Source of the DNA: Flabesymbios commensalis
Taxonomy: Eukaryota > Annelida > Polychaeta > Terebellida > Flabelligeridae
Assembly (NCBI GenBank): GCA_964017125.1
Contig: OZ024903.1
Span: 87,508,593-87,572,592, forward strand
Reading direction: 5' to 3'
Length of the DNA stretch: 64,000 bases
Notes under the pieces: generated by a model
The model's database searches: none
The model's input: only the letters and a program-made list of their open reading frames with translations
Told to the model about the DNA's origin: nothing
Made by a program: the position numbers and the translations under genes
In this document: piece by piece, positions 34,407 to 44,439 of the stretch
How the letters are laid out: every line of letters starts with the position of its first letter
How positions within the stretch are numbered: the stretch's first letter is position 1

Positions 34407-34887
34407 TAACCCTTGAAGTGCTAATCGCGTCTAATAGTCGTTTTAAGCTTTTTTATTTGTTATTCAAACAAGAGGACAATAACCCCTACTGTGCGGGGAT
34501 CGACTTCAGTTGTCAGAATCTGTCGTCTACAGACGGCATATTCTGACAACTAAAGTCGATCCCCGTACTGTAAGAGTAAAAATATTTCTAATGGCCGTAG
34601 ACCCATCACATAGGTATTCAAATGAATCGGAAAGAGCTAACTAAGACATTTATGATGATTTCAAATTGAAAAAATCCTTTGGTTGCGATGATTTTTACAA
34701 ATTAATTCAGCGCTTTGATGGTTAAAGAGAAAAGAGCATTAAATTTAACATTGGTGTCTATATTATTGGTTCAAGTTGTACAAATATAAGTGATTTGTAC
34801 CCACTTTAAGTTGCGGCTCGCGGTAGGAAGACAAAACTTAAATTTGGGTACAAATTAAAACTTATAATGAAGCGCTTCAAGGGTTAA
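34407..34887. mobile_element. TTAA MITE family B, split by a family A MITE
   Basis: TTAACCCTTGAAGTGCTAAT at the left and GAAGCGCTTCAAGGGTTAA at the right are the outer inverted repeat. The family-B hairpin (GTACCCACTTTAAGTTGCGG / AACTTAAATTTGGGTAC) lies at 34,797-34,855. The interval 34,479-34,725 is a complete family-A element. Confidence 0.65.
34479..34725. mobile_element. TTAA MITE family A nested in family B
   Basis: Reversed orientation: ATAACCCCTACTGTGCGGGG with GATCGACTTCAGTTGTCAGA at the left, and AATTCAGCGCTTTGATGGTT then AA at the right. Internal ACTAAGACATTTATGATGAT matches other A copies. Confidence 0.7.
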
Positions 34888-34994
34888 ATATGTTCGGATG
34901 TAAAACCAACAGTGAATAAACATATCGTGTGTTTGATGTGTTGCATAAGGTGAAACATTTATCACTGTCAGTGATCATCAAAAAAAAAAAAAAA

Positions 34995-35093
34995 ATGGCT
35001 GTTTAATTTTGGGCCAGCGTCGCAGACGCTTGACCAACATTAAACGACCATTGGTTCCACGTCCGGTGTATGCTTGGTGAGATGCTTGGCAGC
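34995..35093. mobile_element. CAGCAAAC palindromic MITE, right part
   Basis: ATGGCTGTTTAATTTTGGGC, CAGCGTCGCAGACGCTTGAC and CATTAAACGACCATTGGTTC, with a mutated end (GTCCGGTGTATGCTTGGTG). A poly-A run at 34,980-34,994 replaces the left terminus. Confidence 0.6.
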
Positions 35094-35099
35094 AGTATA

Positions 35100-35275
35100 C
35101 GTGAGGTGTAGGGTAGGATATGCTAGTGGGGCACCAGGATTCACCCCCGGGGTTGTTACAGGGGAGGGTGGCTGGCCGCACCCCGGGGCCGGATGGGGTG
35201 AAGTCATTAGCAACAGTTTCACACGGCACTCGCTCGCAGCCGCGCCAGCGATGCAGCGCGCGAGCGTTAAACTAC
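35100..35275. other. GC-rich patch, no exon accepted
   Basis: CACCCCCGGGG and CACCCCGGGGCC, then many CG dinucleotides at 35,225-35,270. Open frames on both strands lack recognisable content. Confidence 0.35.
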
Positions 35276-35489
35276 ACAGAATCAAATTCACATTAATAGG
35301 TCATTATTTTCAGATCTAAATTTGTATATTCCATGGTTTGTCAGTCAAATGACCATGATGACGTACCACTGCCAGTTGGGCGATGATAGATATGAACTAT
35401 AAGAGTATATATGACTTTTAAAAAGTCATAAATGTGAAGGCAAAAAGGCATTGCTCGTAAAGTTAACCTGCGACATAAAAATGTAAAGC

Positions 35490-35690
35490 AGGAAGTAGTT
35501 ATAGTTGTGTCTCGCCATGGCGATCAATAACTTTAAGCACTGTTAAGCGTGTTAACGTTTATTTTTTTAATTTGAGACAAATTATTTGCAATATTTGCTG
35601 ACTAGACAAATCTAACTCCCAAGAACCGTAATTATGCGAATAAAAATGATTCCAAACAATGATTGGTTGTGATTGGCGTTCAAAGGGTTA
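35490..35690. mobile_element. TTAA MITE family B, degraded, abutting another
   Basis: ATAGTTGTGTCTCGCCATGG and TTTTTTTAATTTGAGACAAA keep family-B order; the right end is GGCGTTCAAAGGGTTAA. The same TTAA then starts a new family-like end, CCTCTAAAGTGCTATTCACG. Confidence 0.5.
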
Positions 35691-36070
35691 ACCTCTAAAG
35701 TGCTATTCACGTCTATAGCCGTTCTCAGCCTTTTATTTGTTCTTCCAACACTAACATTGTGGGAGGATAAATGATCATTGGATTGGGTGGATAAGCTTAT
35801 ATTTTAATTCAAAGTGTACATATGTAACTTTTAGTTTAATGTTTTCATCACATTTCCTAATTAGGTTTTATAAGTAACGTTTCGCTTTTTCACAGCAGGC
35901 TTATAATTATGTTTAAAGTCGCAAAGTAATTACAAAGCCGTACATGTTCAAAATATGTTCAAATGATTGCTTAAACCAATAAAATGATATATTTTGAAAC
36001 AAATACAGAGATAATTACTTTCAACCAGTACACATTTAGGATTGAGGTATCGAGACACAACTTAGTCATC
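35691..36070. other. Intron, one MITE-like left end then nothing
   Basis: Text at 35,691-35,740 resembles the outer left end seen at 34,411-34,450 (TGCTA.TC.CGTCTA). No right end was found before 36,070. Confidence 0.4.
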
Positions 36071-36076
36071 AGTTTA

Positions 36077-36291
36077 GGGGCCTTGCAAAGTTAAAAAAAA
36101 TTCCAGACATCCCAAAAAAATTCAGCCCGTCCACCCACCCCCTTAGCCATTTTTTTTTTGAAAAACCAATAATCATCAAAGATTTTTTTTAAAATTCTCC
36201 AATTTTCTATCCAAAATAGCCCTGAACCCACTCACCCACTTGCAGATTGGTTTTGAAAGTTTGGAATTTTTTTAACTTCGCAACAAATCCC
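36077..36291. mobile_element. Inverted-repeat element, GGGCCTTGC ends
   Basis: GGGGCCTTGCAAAGTTAAAA with TTCCAGACAT faces AGTTTGGAATTTTTTTAACT with TCGCAACAAATCCC. The middle is AT- and CCA-rich. MITE-like, superfamily unknown. Confidence 0.6.
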
Positions 36292-36767
36292 TTATCATGT
36301 CTAGCTGGGTGTTAAATGTCGGTTGACATTCTGTATATTTCTTATGTGGACAAAGGAATGTAATTGGATATTGTAAAACAATTGTACCTTCCACAATCAA
36401 AATGACTGAAATAATTGGTCTATGTAATAGCAATTCGACAAAGTAGGGAAAATGTCTGCTATTGTTAGTTTATGTGCGTTCTTGTATGAAAATGGGTATG
36501 AGCAAAATACGATGATTACTAAAATAGAAGCCAAAATATCTAATCTAACAAGGACGATACGTCTTGATTGTTATCCTCACTATTTCATGCACTATCAGAG
36601 ACTCGGCTAAATGTGGCTCAACTAAACACATATAAATATCAGACAAAACTAATAATGACGAAAACTAAAACACAAAGCTAACATAAGACTAAATGTACTA
36701 CACCTGGCGGTCCCTGTATCAGTTCAGGTTATGCTGAATACTGGATACACCGCTAAATACATAATTA

Positions 36768-36935
36768 CCTTTTTAACTGCAAAGTTATTTAACTGGAATT
36801 TTCGCTCACCTGAAGTTGTGTTTCGCTTACGCGATTCACAACTTCAAATGATTGAAAATTATTCATACTTGACAAAATAGAGGTCAACCATTTTGAAACC
36901 TTCTTGATTTTTATAAAAGGGGTGAAATTAAGTCA
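36768..36935. mobile_element. TTAA MITE family B, left part
   Basis: CTTTTTAACTGCAAAGTTAT, hairpin CGCTCACCTGAAGTTGTG / CACAACTTCAAATGATTG, then TTGACAAAATAGAGGTCAAC as in the copies at 18,733 and 38,569. The right end is missing. Confidence 0.65.
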
Positions 36936-36939
36936 ATCT

Positions 36940-38060
36940 TGGGGATGATACTTTTTCATAAATATAAATATTTCTCCTCGTTTAAATGAAAAACACGTAT
37001 ACACTATTACATATGTCACTGAACGATGGAACAAGAATTCAAACAAACAATTAAACAGCCGGATCTCTTCGAAATGAACGAGAAAGCAGCCCTTAGTCAA
37101 CAAACTACATGATTACATTTTGTTATTATGAATAATATTAATTTTTCCAATGGACACTTATTTTCATATTAACAACATAGCTATCAATCATACTAGGTTT
37201 AATTAAAGAGACTAGTAGCTCACCGCCAACCTTTAGTCATGGTTGTCAAAAAAATTAGACTCGCCTGGTGCAATACATAACGATTCTCAAAATAATAATT
37301 AAAATTCAGTTGGTGAAGCCCCTGGCAAGATTTGATAACCATGAGTAAAATTAGGTGGTGGGCTACAAGCAGTCCCTTTAATTTTAGTGGGGGGAAACAC
37401 CAGTCCGCCATTTTAGATGTTATAATTGCAATATCTTTGTGTAAGACCAGACACTTAATACTCTAGTGATCACTCGAGTTTTCCCAGATAATAGTAATAC
37501 AGTAAATTTCACAATAATTAAAAATGTCGCTATTAGATCAGTTTTTCGAGATAATAAGTATATTTAAAAAAAAATAACCGCTAGTCAGCCATTTTGGATT
37601 TTCTATCTGCTAAGTTTGACATAATTCAATATGTTATACCTGTGTGACACCTTACATATAAACACAGCTTAGCTATTTTAAATGGCTTTCACTGTACGGA
37701 CATTACTGTCAAATCACACCAAAGCATGTCATTGTCTCTTGCATTACTGAACATAATAATTTTTATTTGTCGCCATATGACTTAAAGGTTCATTCTATTG
37801 AAATGAAATGTCAGTCGCAAGCAAATTTCCAAGTGGGATGTAATGTCTGAACGAAGTATAAACAGACATATACCAGATATTCAGAGAGGATGAATTCTCA
37901 AAAAAGAGCACTGGTCAAATACATGGCAAATAAAAATGGGACGTATCTGCAGCACTGATCTGTTAAGTCTCTGCACCACAAAACATACAAAGTAGCATTT
38001 CAAATGAACGTGAAAAAAGGCATATGTTTGCGAAACCTAAACCTAGTTTTGTCTCAAACT
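36940..38060. other. AT-rich intron, nothing recognised
   Basis: A single GTCAGCCATTTTGGATTTTC segment near 37,585 resembles the GCCATTTT arrays but is not tandem. No exon is supported. Confidence 0.45.
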
Positions 38061-38150
38061 TGAGAAATAACAATTTTACCCGTGCACTTGAAGTTGTGGA
38101 TGACGGTGCCAATGCAGCACAATTTCAAGTGAATAAAAACGAATTAGCAA
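38060..38150. mobile_element. TTAA MITE family B fragment
   Basis: TTTGTCTCAAACTTGAGAAA, GTGCACTTGAAGTTGTGGAT and CACAATTTCAAGTGAATAAA; reversed orientation, hairpin diverged. Confidence 0.5.
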
Positions 38151-38568
38151 ACTTAGCTTTTTAAAATTCACCAGATATGGCAACGACAACTACAACATGC
38201 TGCTCTTACTAACACCAGATCATGGCCAAAGTATATACCATGCAAGATGCCAATGTGTGATCTTAGGTACATCATGAAAAAATGATTGATTTTACACAGG
38301 CAGTTAATAGATGACTAGAAGCGCCAAAACCGGTGGGGTCAGGTACTTCGCAAAAATAATAAAACAATTATCTAACATTTAATATATATTTGATCCTTCC
38401 AGCAACCACATATCTTCATTTTCATTCGCTTTCAGTTGGGGATTGCGGAAGAAATTTTCACACGCAATTTCAACACGAAAGCTAAAAATATCATTGTGTC
38501 AAAGCGACTGAACAGTCCTGAAGATATTTGGCAAGGAGTATAAAATGGGACATTGATGCTCTCAGGGT

Positions 38569-38814
38569 TTAACCCTTTAACCGCCAAATTATTCAATCTG
38601 AATTTTCACTCACTTGAAGTTGTGTCTCGCTGACGCGATCCACAACTTCAAGTGAGTGAAAATTGTTCAGATTTGACAGAATGGAGGTTAACTGTTTTCA
38701 AATATTGCTGATTGATGTCACATTTTATTTTTAACATATTTAAAAGGTGGTAATTAATGTGCTAATAAAAAATGAGAACCCGAATATATGCGGCACCGGC
38801 GGTTAAAGGGTTAA
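38569..38814. mobile_element. TTAA MITE family B, best full-length copy
   Basis: TTAACCCTTTAACCGCCAAA at the left and GGCGGTTAAAGGGTTAA at the right: a 13-base inverted repeat inside exact TTAA duplications. Hairpin TTTTCACTCACTTGAAGTTG / CAACTTCAAGTGAGTGAAAA with loop TGTCTCGCTGACGCGATCCA. Closely similar along its length to the copy at 18,733. Confidence 0.85.
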
Positions 38815-38875
38815 AAGGATGTATGTGCCACTTTGTGAAGTGGTAAGTACATCCCTTTAATGTGAGGAGATGAGT
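38815..38875. repeat. GTATCTGCC hairpin element, interrupted by the MITE
   Basis: GGATGTATGTGCCACTTTGT pairs with AAGTGGTAAGTACATCCC, followed by TTTAATGTGAGGAGATGAG. As at 18,981, the left arm is cut by a family-B MITE at a TTAA. Confidence 0.6.
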
Positions 38876-38900
38876 CTGATGTGAGTATTTGAGTACTGAC

Positions 38901-39068
38901 CTCGTGCTGCGGCGTGGACATGATGCTGAGCTGAAGGTTCACACATGGCCTCCGCCAGATGCTCTCTTAGCTGCTCGTCTGTAGACTCTCCTGTAGCTAC
39001 CACGGGGGGTGCAGACTCAGGCCAGCTACTGTATGCCTCCAGTAGGCCTCCTGGCTGCTCGTAGCTAC
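38901..39068 (-). CDS. BCAS3: BCAS3 exon (LLEAYSSWPE segment)
   Basis: 168 bases, phase 1 at both ends, between TTTTACACAG (acceptor) and GTCAGTAC (donor). The product reads GSYEQPGGLLEAYSSWPESA and then ESTDEQLREHLAEAMCEPS. This aligns with the vertebrate BCAS3 region containing LLEVCGSWPE and EEGLRERLADAMAESPS, near its C-terminus. BCAS3 is a WD40-propeller protein linked to phosphoinositide-positive autophagic membranes with its partner PHAF1, and to cytoskeletal remodelling; this segment lies downstream of the propeller. Two decayed copies lie immediately upstream (39,163-39,227 and 39,300-39,381). Being phase-symmetric, the exon could be skipped without changing the frame. Confidence 0.87.
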
Positions 39069-39162
39069 CTGTGTAAAACACAAAAATAAGGTGTGAAACA
39101 TAAAAAAGAGGTGAGAAACATACGAAAGGGAGGTGTGAGAAGAAACTGAAAAATTGGATGCA

Positions 39163-39227
39163 CATGTTGCTACCCCAGGTGGAGCTAGTTGTGCCGCCAG
39201 TAGAACCCCAAGGTTGTTCTTAGAAAC
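39163..39227 (-). pseudogene. Decayed tandem copy of the BCAS3 exon (copy 2)
   Basis: After TTTTTTACACAG the DNA reads GTTTCTAAGAACAACCTTGG and GGTTCTACTGGCGGCACAAC, matching the intact exon (GTAGCTACGAGCAGCCAGGA) with many changes. The frame closes within 14 codons and the second half is deleted. Its upstream intron text (AAAGGTGTGGAACATTGAAA) is copied too, giving a repeat period of about 155 bp. Confidence 0.7.
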
Positions 39228-39299
39228 CTGTGTAAAAAAAAAAAACAGAAAAAGGTGTGGAACATTGAAAAAGATGTGAAAATATAGTTTTTAATCATA

Positions 39300-39381
39300 A
39301 TTATGTCGGTCACCACGAGCGGAGCGACTGGTGGCCAGGTAGTGTAGGCTTTCAGTAGATCCCCAGGCTTGACGGAACTAC
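39300..39381 (-). pseudogene. Truncated tandem copy of the BCAS3 exon (copy 1)
   Basis: After TGTTTTACACAG the frame is open and reads GSSVKPGDLLKAYTTWPPVA, clearly related to the intact exon. It loses similarity after GTGGTGACCGACAT and lacks the LREHLAEAM half. The nearest GT donors would give 65 or 68 bases, not a phase-1 exon, so inclusion would break the BCAS3 frame. It is probably a pseudoexon, although alternative use cannot be excluded. Confidence 0.65.
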
Positions 39382-39454
39382 CTGTGTAAAACATATTGAA
39401 CCTAACAAGAGGCCAGTCGGCCACGATAACATGGATAATCCCCCGACTCGCCCA

Positions 39455-39960
39455 CGTTTCAGGGTGCATCCTTCCCTCAACTACCACGTTTTGTGTAATG
39501 GTCTAGCTATCTAGCACAGTTTGTCATGTTTATTACATATATTAAAGTCAATGATGGCAGCAAGTCGTCCATTTTAATTTGAATTTAATCCATTTTAAAT
39601 TTTTCAGGGTGAATCCTTCCAAGAAATCTCTAATTTTTATTTTATAGCAATGGTGTAGCTATCCGGCATGCCTTTTCCGATATTATGCATATTAAAGTAA
39701 ATAATGGCCGATAGTCGGCCATTTTGAGTTCGATTTAATTGAATTTTGTCAGAGTGCATCCTTCCTTGAAACCGCACATTTTGTTTTGTAGTACTAATGG
39801 TCTAGCTATCTGAAACGGTTTTCCAGATAATACGTAAATTAAAGTCAATGATAGCCGAAAGTCGGCCATTTTGAATTTGATCATTTTTTTTAAAGGGATT
39901 GCGAATATAACTATATTTTGCAATAGAGAAAGGTTGCCAAATATCTGGCATATTAATGGC
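39455..39960. repeat. Tandem array related to the 24.8 kb array
   Basis: Units start near 39,458, 39,605, 39,750 and (partial) 39,900. Each has CAGGGTGCATCCTTCC, a TTTTGTTTTATAG-like segment, AATGGTCTAGCTATCT and GGCCATTTTGA. The first overlaps the flank of the BCAS3 exon relic. Confidence 0.8.
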
Positions 39961-40246
39961 CGTGATCTGGGACATTCATAAAAGGTATGAATGTGGAGCT
40001 TTTCTCTATATTACTATATGGTAAAGATTTCAAGGAAATTTTATTCTAAGATTGTATCGGTCGATATTATGTGCAGTGTGTTAAGTGATACACAAACGAA
40101 GAATGCGAATGTGGGAAAAAACAATGTTGTATATGCGGTTGTCAATTGTTTCAACATATGTATTTGATGCCAGCAGAACTAGACAACATCTCAAAATACC
40201 CTGTTACCAGGGTTACATGATAAACAATAAAACAAAGAGTATGACT

Positions 40247-40515
40247 TTAACCTTTACAACGCTAAAGTAGATTTGTATAAACCATTGAGACCAAATGGTT
40301 ATTTTAATTTCAAATCATCAGAAATGGCTTAGATAGCTCTTTCTCCTTCATTTGAATACCTACTCTATGTTAGGGGTCTACTGCCATTATACATTTATTT
40401 AACTCTTTCAGTGCGGGGACCAACTTTAGACGTCTAAGCGGGAACCGACATTAGCGGTTAGAATCTGACGTCTTTAGACGTCGGAATCTGACGGTCCCCG
40501 CGTTGAAAGGGCTAA
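40247..40515. mobile_element. TTAA MITE family A, full length
   Basis: TTAACCTTTACAACGCTAAA opens it. The hairpin region is rearranged: CAGTGCGGGGACCAACTTTA, AGACGTCTAAGCGGGAACCG, then AGAATCTGACGTCTTTAGAC, closing TCCCCGCGTTGAAAGGGCTA. Both ends are recognisable with one substitution in the right TTAA. Confidence 0.7.
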
Positions 40516-40576
40516 AAGAGTACGAAGGTGGTGCATTGATTTTCATTGTTCTGTCTGTTACAGGCAAATACGAGGA

Positions 40577-40660
40577 ATTGAAGCAGTGTTGGGCCAGCGT
40601 CGCAAACGGCGAACCAACCTAAACTAACATTGGCTGCTAAATATACCGCGTTTGCTTGGT
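40577..40660. mobile_element. CAGCAAAC palindrome, right part
   Basis: AGTGTTGGGCCAGCGTCGCA, ACGGCGAACCAACCTAAACT and a mutated end CCGCGTTTGCTTGGTTGG. No left terminus. Confidence 0.55.
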
Positions 40661-41336
40661 TGGCCTCTACATGAGCTTGGACAATATATCACATGCGTTC
40701 GAGAGAAAAAGTTAATCATAGACCACGGTGTGAATCTCAATAATGAAGTGTGAAAACCAGAGACATGATATGTGTGAATAGATTTTCTAGTAACACGAAA
40801 GGTTGTTATCAAAAGGATTTATAAGCCTGGTACATCGTAGAAAATTGCGACGCAAAAAAAACAAAAAAAACCGCTAAATTGTTAAGAGAAATTCTGAAAA
40901 AATATCGCGTTTTTGAACGACTTTTTTGGTCGCGGTTTTCTGCAACGACAATCGGACTTACACGCAGTGAGCTACCTAAGATCGATGGTTAAAGCAAAGA
41001 ATCACGTATTGATTCTCTTGTCAACAAATCATTATGATGAATTATTATGATGATAATCAACAATGATCAAGAACGTCCTCATTTAACTCTTTCAGCGACA
41101 AAAACCTCTTATCATTCTGCCGCGCTATGCCAAAAGGGACATTAAAGTACGCAGTTAATGTCTTTGCAGATCAAGTATAATTTAGCTGTTAATTTTTTTG
41201 GTAACACTTTAGACGTGAAACGTGCATTTAATCAACAAGATAACAGCACTACATTATAACACATCTACTTATTTATTATCCATTTGAAGTTGTAGACACA
41301 ACGGGATCGAGTGGGTTGAGCTTTCGGTTATCGAAT
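40661..41336. other. Intron, nothing recognised
   Basis: AT-rich text with short A runs at 40,852-40,872. A possible eroded family-B start lies near 41,090 (AACTCTTTCAGCGACAAAAA). Confidence 0.4.
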
Positions 41337-41583
41337 TACTCACTCACTCACTCACTCACTCACTCACTCACTCACTCACTCACTCACTCACTCACTCACT
41401 CACTCACTCACTCACTCACTCACTCACTCACTCACTCACTCACTCACTCACTCACTCACTCACTCACTCACTCACTCACTCACTCACTCACTCACTCACT
41501 CACTCACTCACTCACTCACTCACTCACTCACTCACTCACTCACTCACTCACTCACTCACTCACTCACTCACTCACTCACTCAT
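41337..41583. repeat. Uninterrupted (ACTC)n microsatellite
   Basis: About 61 perfect tetramers, suggesting recent expansion. The long THS-repeat frame is not a gene. Confidence 0.98.
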
Positions 41584-42285
41584 CAGATATCATCCTGTAT
41601 GGATGACTGGCGGTGTTCATATACATGGTTGTATTACTAACGTCTCCATCTGAGATATTTACTTGGCTGCGATTCAACAGGTCGCAATAAAAATATTTGA
41701 TACGCTGGACTGAGTGTGAAAATGTGTGAGTCAAATACCGGATATTATAGACGGGACATATTGCTGCCAAAAATTCGCAATCTGAAAATATATAATATCC
41801 CACGATATATGTGCTTGTTATTAGCCCACTTTAATGACATAATTATAAATTCATTCAGTGCAAAACTACATTTATGAAAGAAGTAACACGTGCAATATAT
41901 GGGTACAGGTACCATTCAAACATTTCTAAAATAAAATCTAAAATTATACATCTATAGGTAACAAACGCATCCTACATAACGTTGGTGTACATTTAGAGCA
42001 CTGGGTAACCGGTTTAAGCATACTAAGGTAAAATAAATAAGGTATCAGTGTAAAACCTCGTTATTTTGAAACAACACATAAAATTATGTAAATTATGAAC
42101 TTGCCCTTAGAATTCCAGACCCCGCTTTTTACTGTTCTCTATACTTTTTTATTTGATCTTCAAATAACATGTTTTATGTGAAACGTGTATTTAATTTGTG
42201 GACGTTATGTTTGTATTTCGATATACATAATGTACATAATACAGTTGGTACGGAGCTCATGCTAACAATCGTATAATATTGCCTT
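41584..42285. other. AT-rich intron, nothing recognised
   Basis: No repeat family or exon is supported. Confidence 0.5.
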
Positions 42286-42352
42286 TGATATATAAGGATG
42301 TATTTGTCTTGTCAAAATCACAGATACATCCTGTCATATCCAAGAGGACGAT
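42286..42352. repeat. GTATCTGCC hairpin element, diverged
   Basis: GATATATAAGGATGTATTTG pairs with CAGATACATCCTGTCATATC around TCTTGTCAAAATCA; AGAGGACG follows as in the copy at 32,400. Confidence 0.55.
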
Positions 42353-43040
42353 ACAATTTAATAATGTATCTTACCTATACCATGCCTACGTCACTGACTC
42401 TATGTGTTATGCTCTGTATAGCTCAACATGTGTAATGCCAATGATTTCAATAAATTATTTTATTTTGATACATAATTCAGCTTGATCAGGACTTTATCTG
42501 TGTCTAGATATACATGTATGTATTTTTTAAATGCAAAGCAATTTCTCTTAGCATACACATAATACAGATTGGAACATTCACAACAAACTGGAAGGACTAA
42601 ATCAATACAATTTTATGGTGGGTCTCATTTACATATTGCAAGCCCCTCCATTTCCTATCCTATCAGAAAAAATAATGAAATCAGATTTACTAAGAAGACT
42701 CAACGTTACCAGGTGATAACTTTAACACTGTTTCGCATTTTACTCCTGATCTAGGAGAATGGTTGCTATCAATGGTGTGCAACGCATACACAAGAGCCAC
42801 CTGGCGAATAAGATGAAATTATGTGATTAATAGTTATGAACTAGCCAATGTTATAATAGCGAGTGAGAGAATATTATTGTAAACTTTGTGGCAATATCAA
42901 AAGGAAAGGTATAACAAAGTATTTACAAATAAATTGTATATCGTAACTTGGCGGTAGGTTTAGGTCCAACACTACTTTATTATCGACTGTTGCACCGTTG
43001 TATTGCATTGTCTTTTCCACATACCCTCAACTACTTCCTT
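42353..43040. other. Intron, nothing recognised
   Basis: Contains one AGAGCCACCTGGCGAATAAG (42,789) that recurs three times at 60.6 kb. Otherwise featureless. Confidence 0.4.
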
Positions 43041-43044
43041 ACAG

Positions 43045-43360
43045 GTACCGTCGTGGAAAAGCAAACAGCAGTAACGTAAGCAGTCTGAGGACATTGGCGT
43101 ATCTCTTGCCAGTCAACGACGCTTACCCTACATTACACCAATTGCCCAACATCTCGTGGTTGTTAAGAACCTTGCCTGCCCAGCCTCATGATTCCCACAC
43201 ACACACACTAGTCTTGTCCACCCCTGTCTGGCCGCTCACCGATACAAACACGCTGATATTACAGATAATTTCCGGACCGTGTGCAGACACTTCATGTGAT
43301 GATACCAGTTTCCAGGAGGCATTGACCAGACTTTGTTCTCATCTTTTTTCTGTCGCATAA
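43045..43360 (+). CDS. Candidate terminal exon of an unrecognised nested gene
   Basis: A CTTCCTTACAG acceptor precedes a GC-richer open stretch on the plus strand, opposite to BCAS3, ending at TAA (43,358-43,360). It encodes about 104 residues starting YRRGKANSSNVSSLRTLAYL and including THTLVLSTPVWPLTDTN. Composition reads as protein, and base content differs from the AT-rich flanks. I recognise no family, no upstream exon was found, and no AATAAA stands out directly after the stop. It could be a real last exon, a retro-derived relic or a chance frame. Confidence 0.3.
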
Positions 43361-43416
43361 AAGCACCACGTGACATTTTTTTCAGAAAATAGTACACAGA
43401 TCATAAATCAATTGCA

Positions 43417-43648
43417 TTAAACATTACAACGCTAAATAATCTTTGTTTCAACGATGGAGACTAAAGTTTTTTTCATCATAATCTTAGTCAGTTCTTTTCA
43501 GTTCATTTGAATACATATGTTGTGGGTCTACGACCTTTATAAAGATTTTAACCCTTTCTGTGCGGGGATCGTTTTTATACGTCAGAATCTGACGTCTACA
43601 GACGTCAGATTCTGACGTATAAAGACGGTCCCCGCACTGAAGTGTTAA
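43417..43648. mobile_element. TTAA MITE family A, full length
   Basis: TTAAACATTACAACGCTAAA and, at the right, CCGCACTGAAGTGTTAA. The hairpin is exceptionally clean: GATCGTTTTTATACGTCAGA and TCTGACGTATAAAGACGGTC, with the double TGACGTC palindrome in the centre. The T-to-A changes at TATACG are mirrored on both arms. Confidence 0.75.
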
Positions 43649-44325
43649 ATAAAACATGTTTTTTCATCACAATAAAGACATGCTGAGCTGTCATTTAATA
43701 TATTAACATAAACATGTTCTATTGACCATTAATATTAAAACAATAAAATATAAATATCGTAAAAGGTTCCTCTCAGATGGACAGTATCAGATGACACTAT
43801 AATGTAAGTTGTGGTGGTGGGGGCTCTGAGTGGCTACAATGTCAGGCTCCAGGCTACATATAATTTATATCCAGCACAGGTCACAGTAAACTAATAATTA
43901 GACATAGGAGTTTTAGTTCGTAAGTTTGGTGATTAACATGATTAAAGCGAAACGTTTGTATGAGTCAGAAATGTAACAAGTTGTTTAACGATGTTCTCAT
44001 TATCGTTTGGATGACACTGTCAAATAGTCTGTACATTCAGATCAACTTTCATGGATGCCGATGAACCATATCCGCATATCGTGTCAAAGTGGAAAGGACG
44101 GTGGTTCATTACATGATTGTGTGTATTTGTTCAATTTTGTCATTTTCATTCATCTTGGGAAAATGAGAAACGAGAAGACATACCGTGGTGTAGGTGGGTA
44201 TATCATAGCTTCAGACTTGCATGTCGCAGAACTTTCTGCTGGCACCAGACACAAGGCACCGACAACCCAACGAATACGATACGTCACCCAATGTCGGTTT
44301 AATGGTGGCCTACCGTTTGCAACGC
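43649..44325. other. Intron, nothing recognised
   Basis: A 106-codon frame at 44,055-44,375 lacks domains and overlaps a CAGCAAAC-like fragment (CCAATGTCGGTTTAATGGTG). Confidence 0.4.
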
Positions 44326-44439
44326 TTCCTAACCCTTGCGCTGCTAAAACCGTATATATACGTTTTCAAGCCTAAACTAGACTAAACTAGATGCGACTGT
44401 TTTCGGCACGAGAACATTAAAAGTATCCCGTTACAAGAC

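Larger units (their letters stand above)
20660..38900 (-). other. Presumed BCAS3 last intron (18.2 kb)
   Basis: It is bounded by a GTCAGT donor (38,900) and a TGTAG acceptor (20,660). It holds TTAA MITEs, CAGCAAAC palindromes, two tandem arrays, a SINE head and a (GATAC)n microsatellite. No further exon compatible with phase 1 was recognised in it, though one with poor signal could be missed. Confidence 0.5.

Noticed and set aside
41316-41606. 96-codon THSL-repeat frame
   Set aside because: Pure (ACTC)n translation; every frame of the repeat is open.
44055-44375. 106-codon plus-strand frame
   Set aside because: Overlaps MITE-like fragments (44,290-44,375) and lacks domains.
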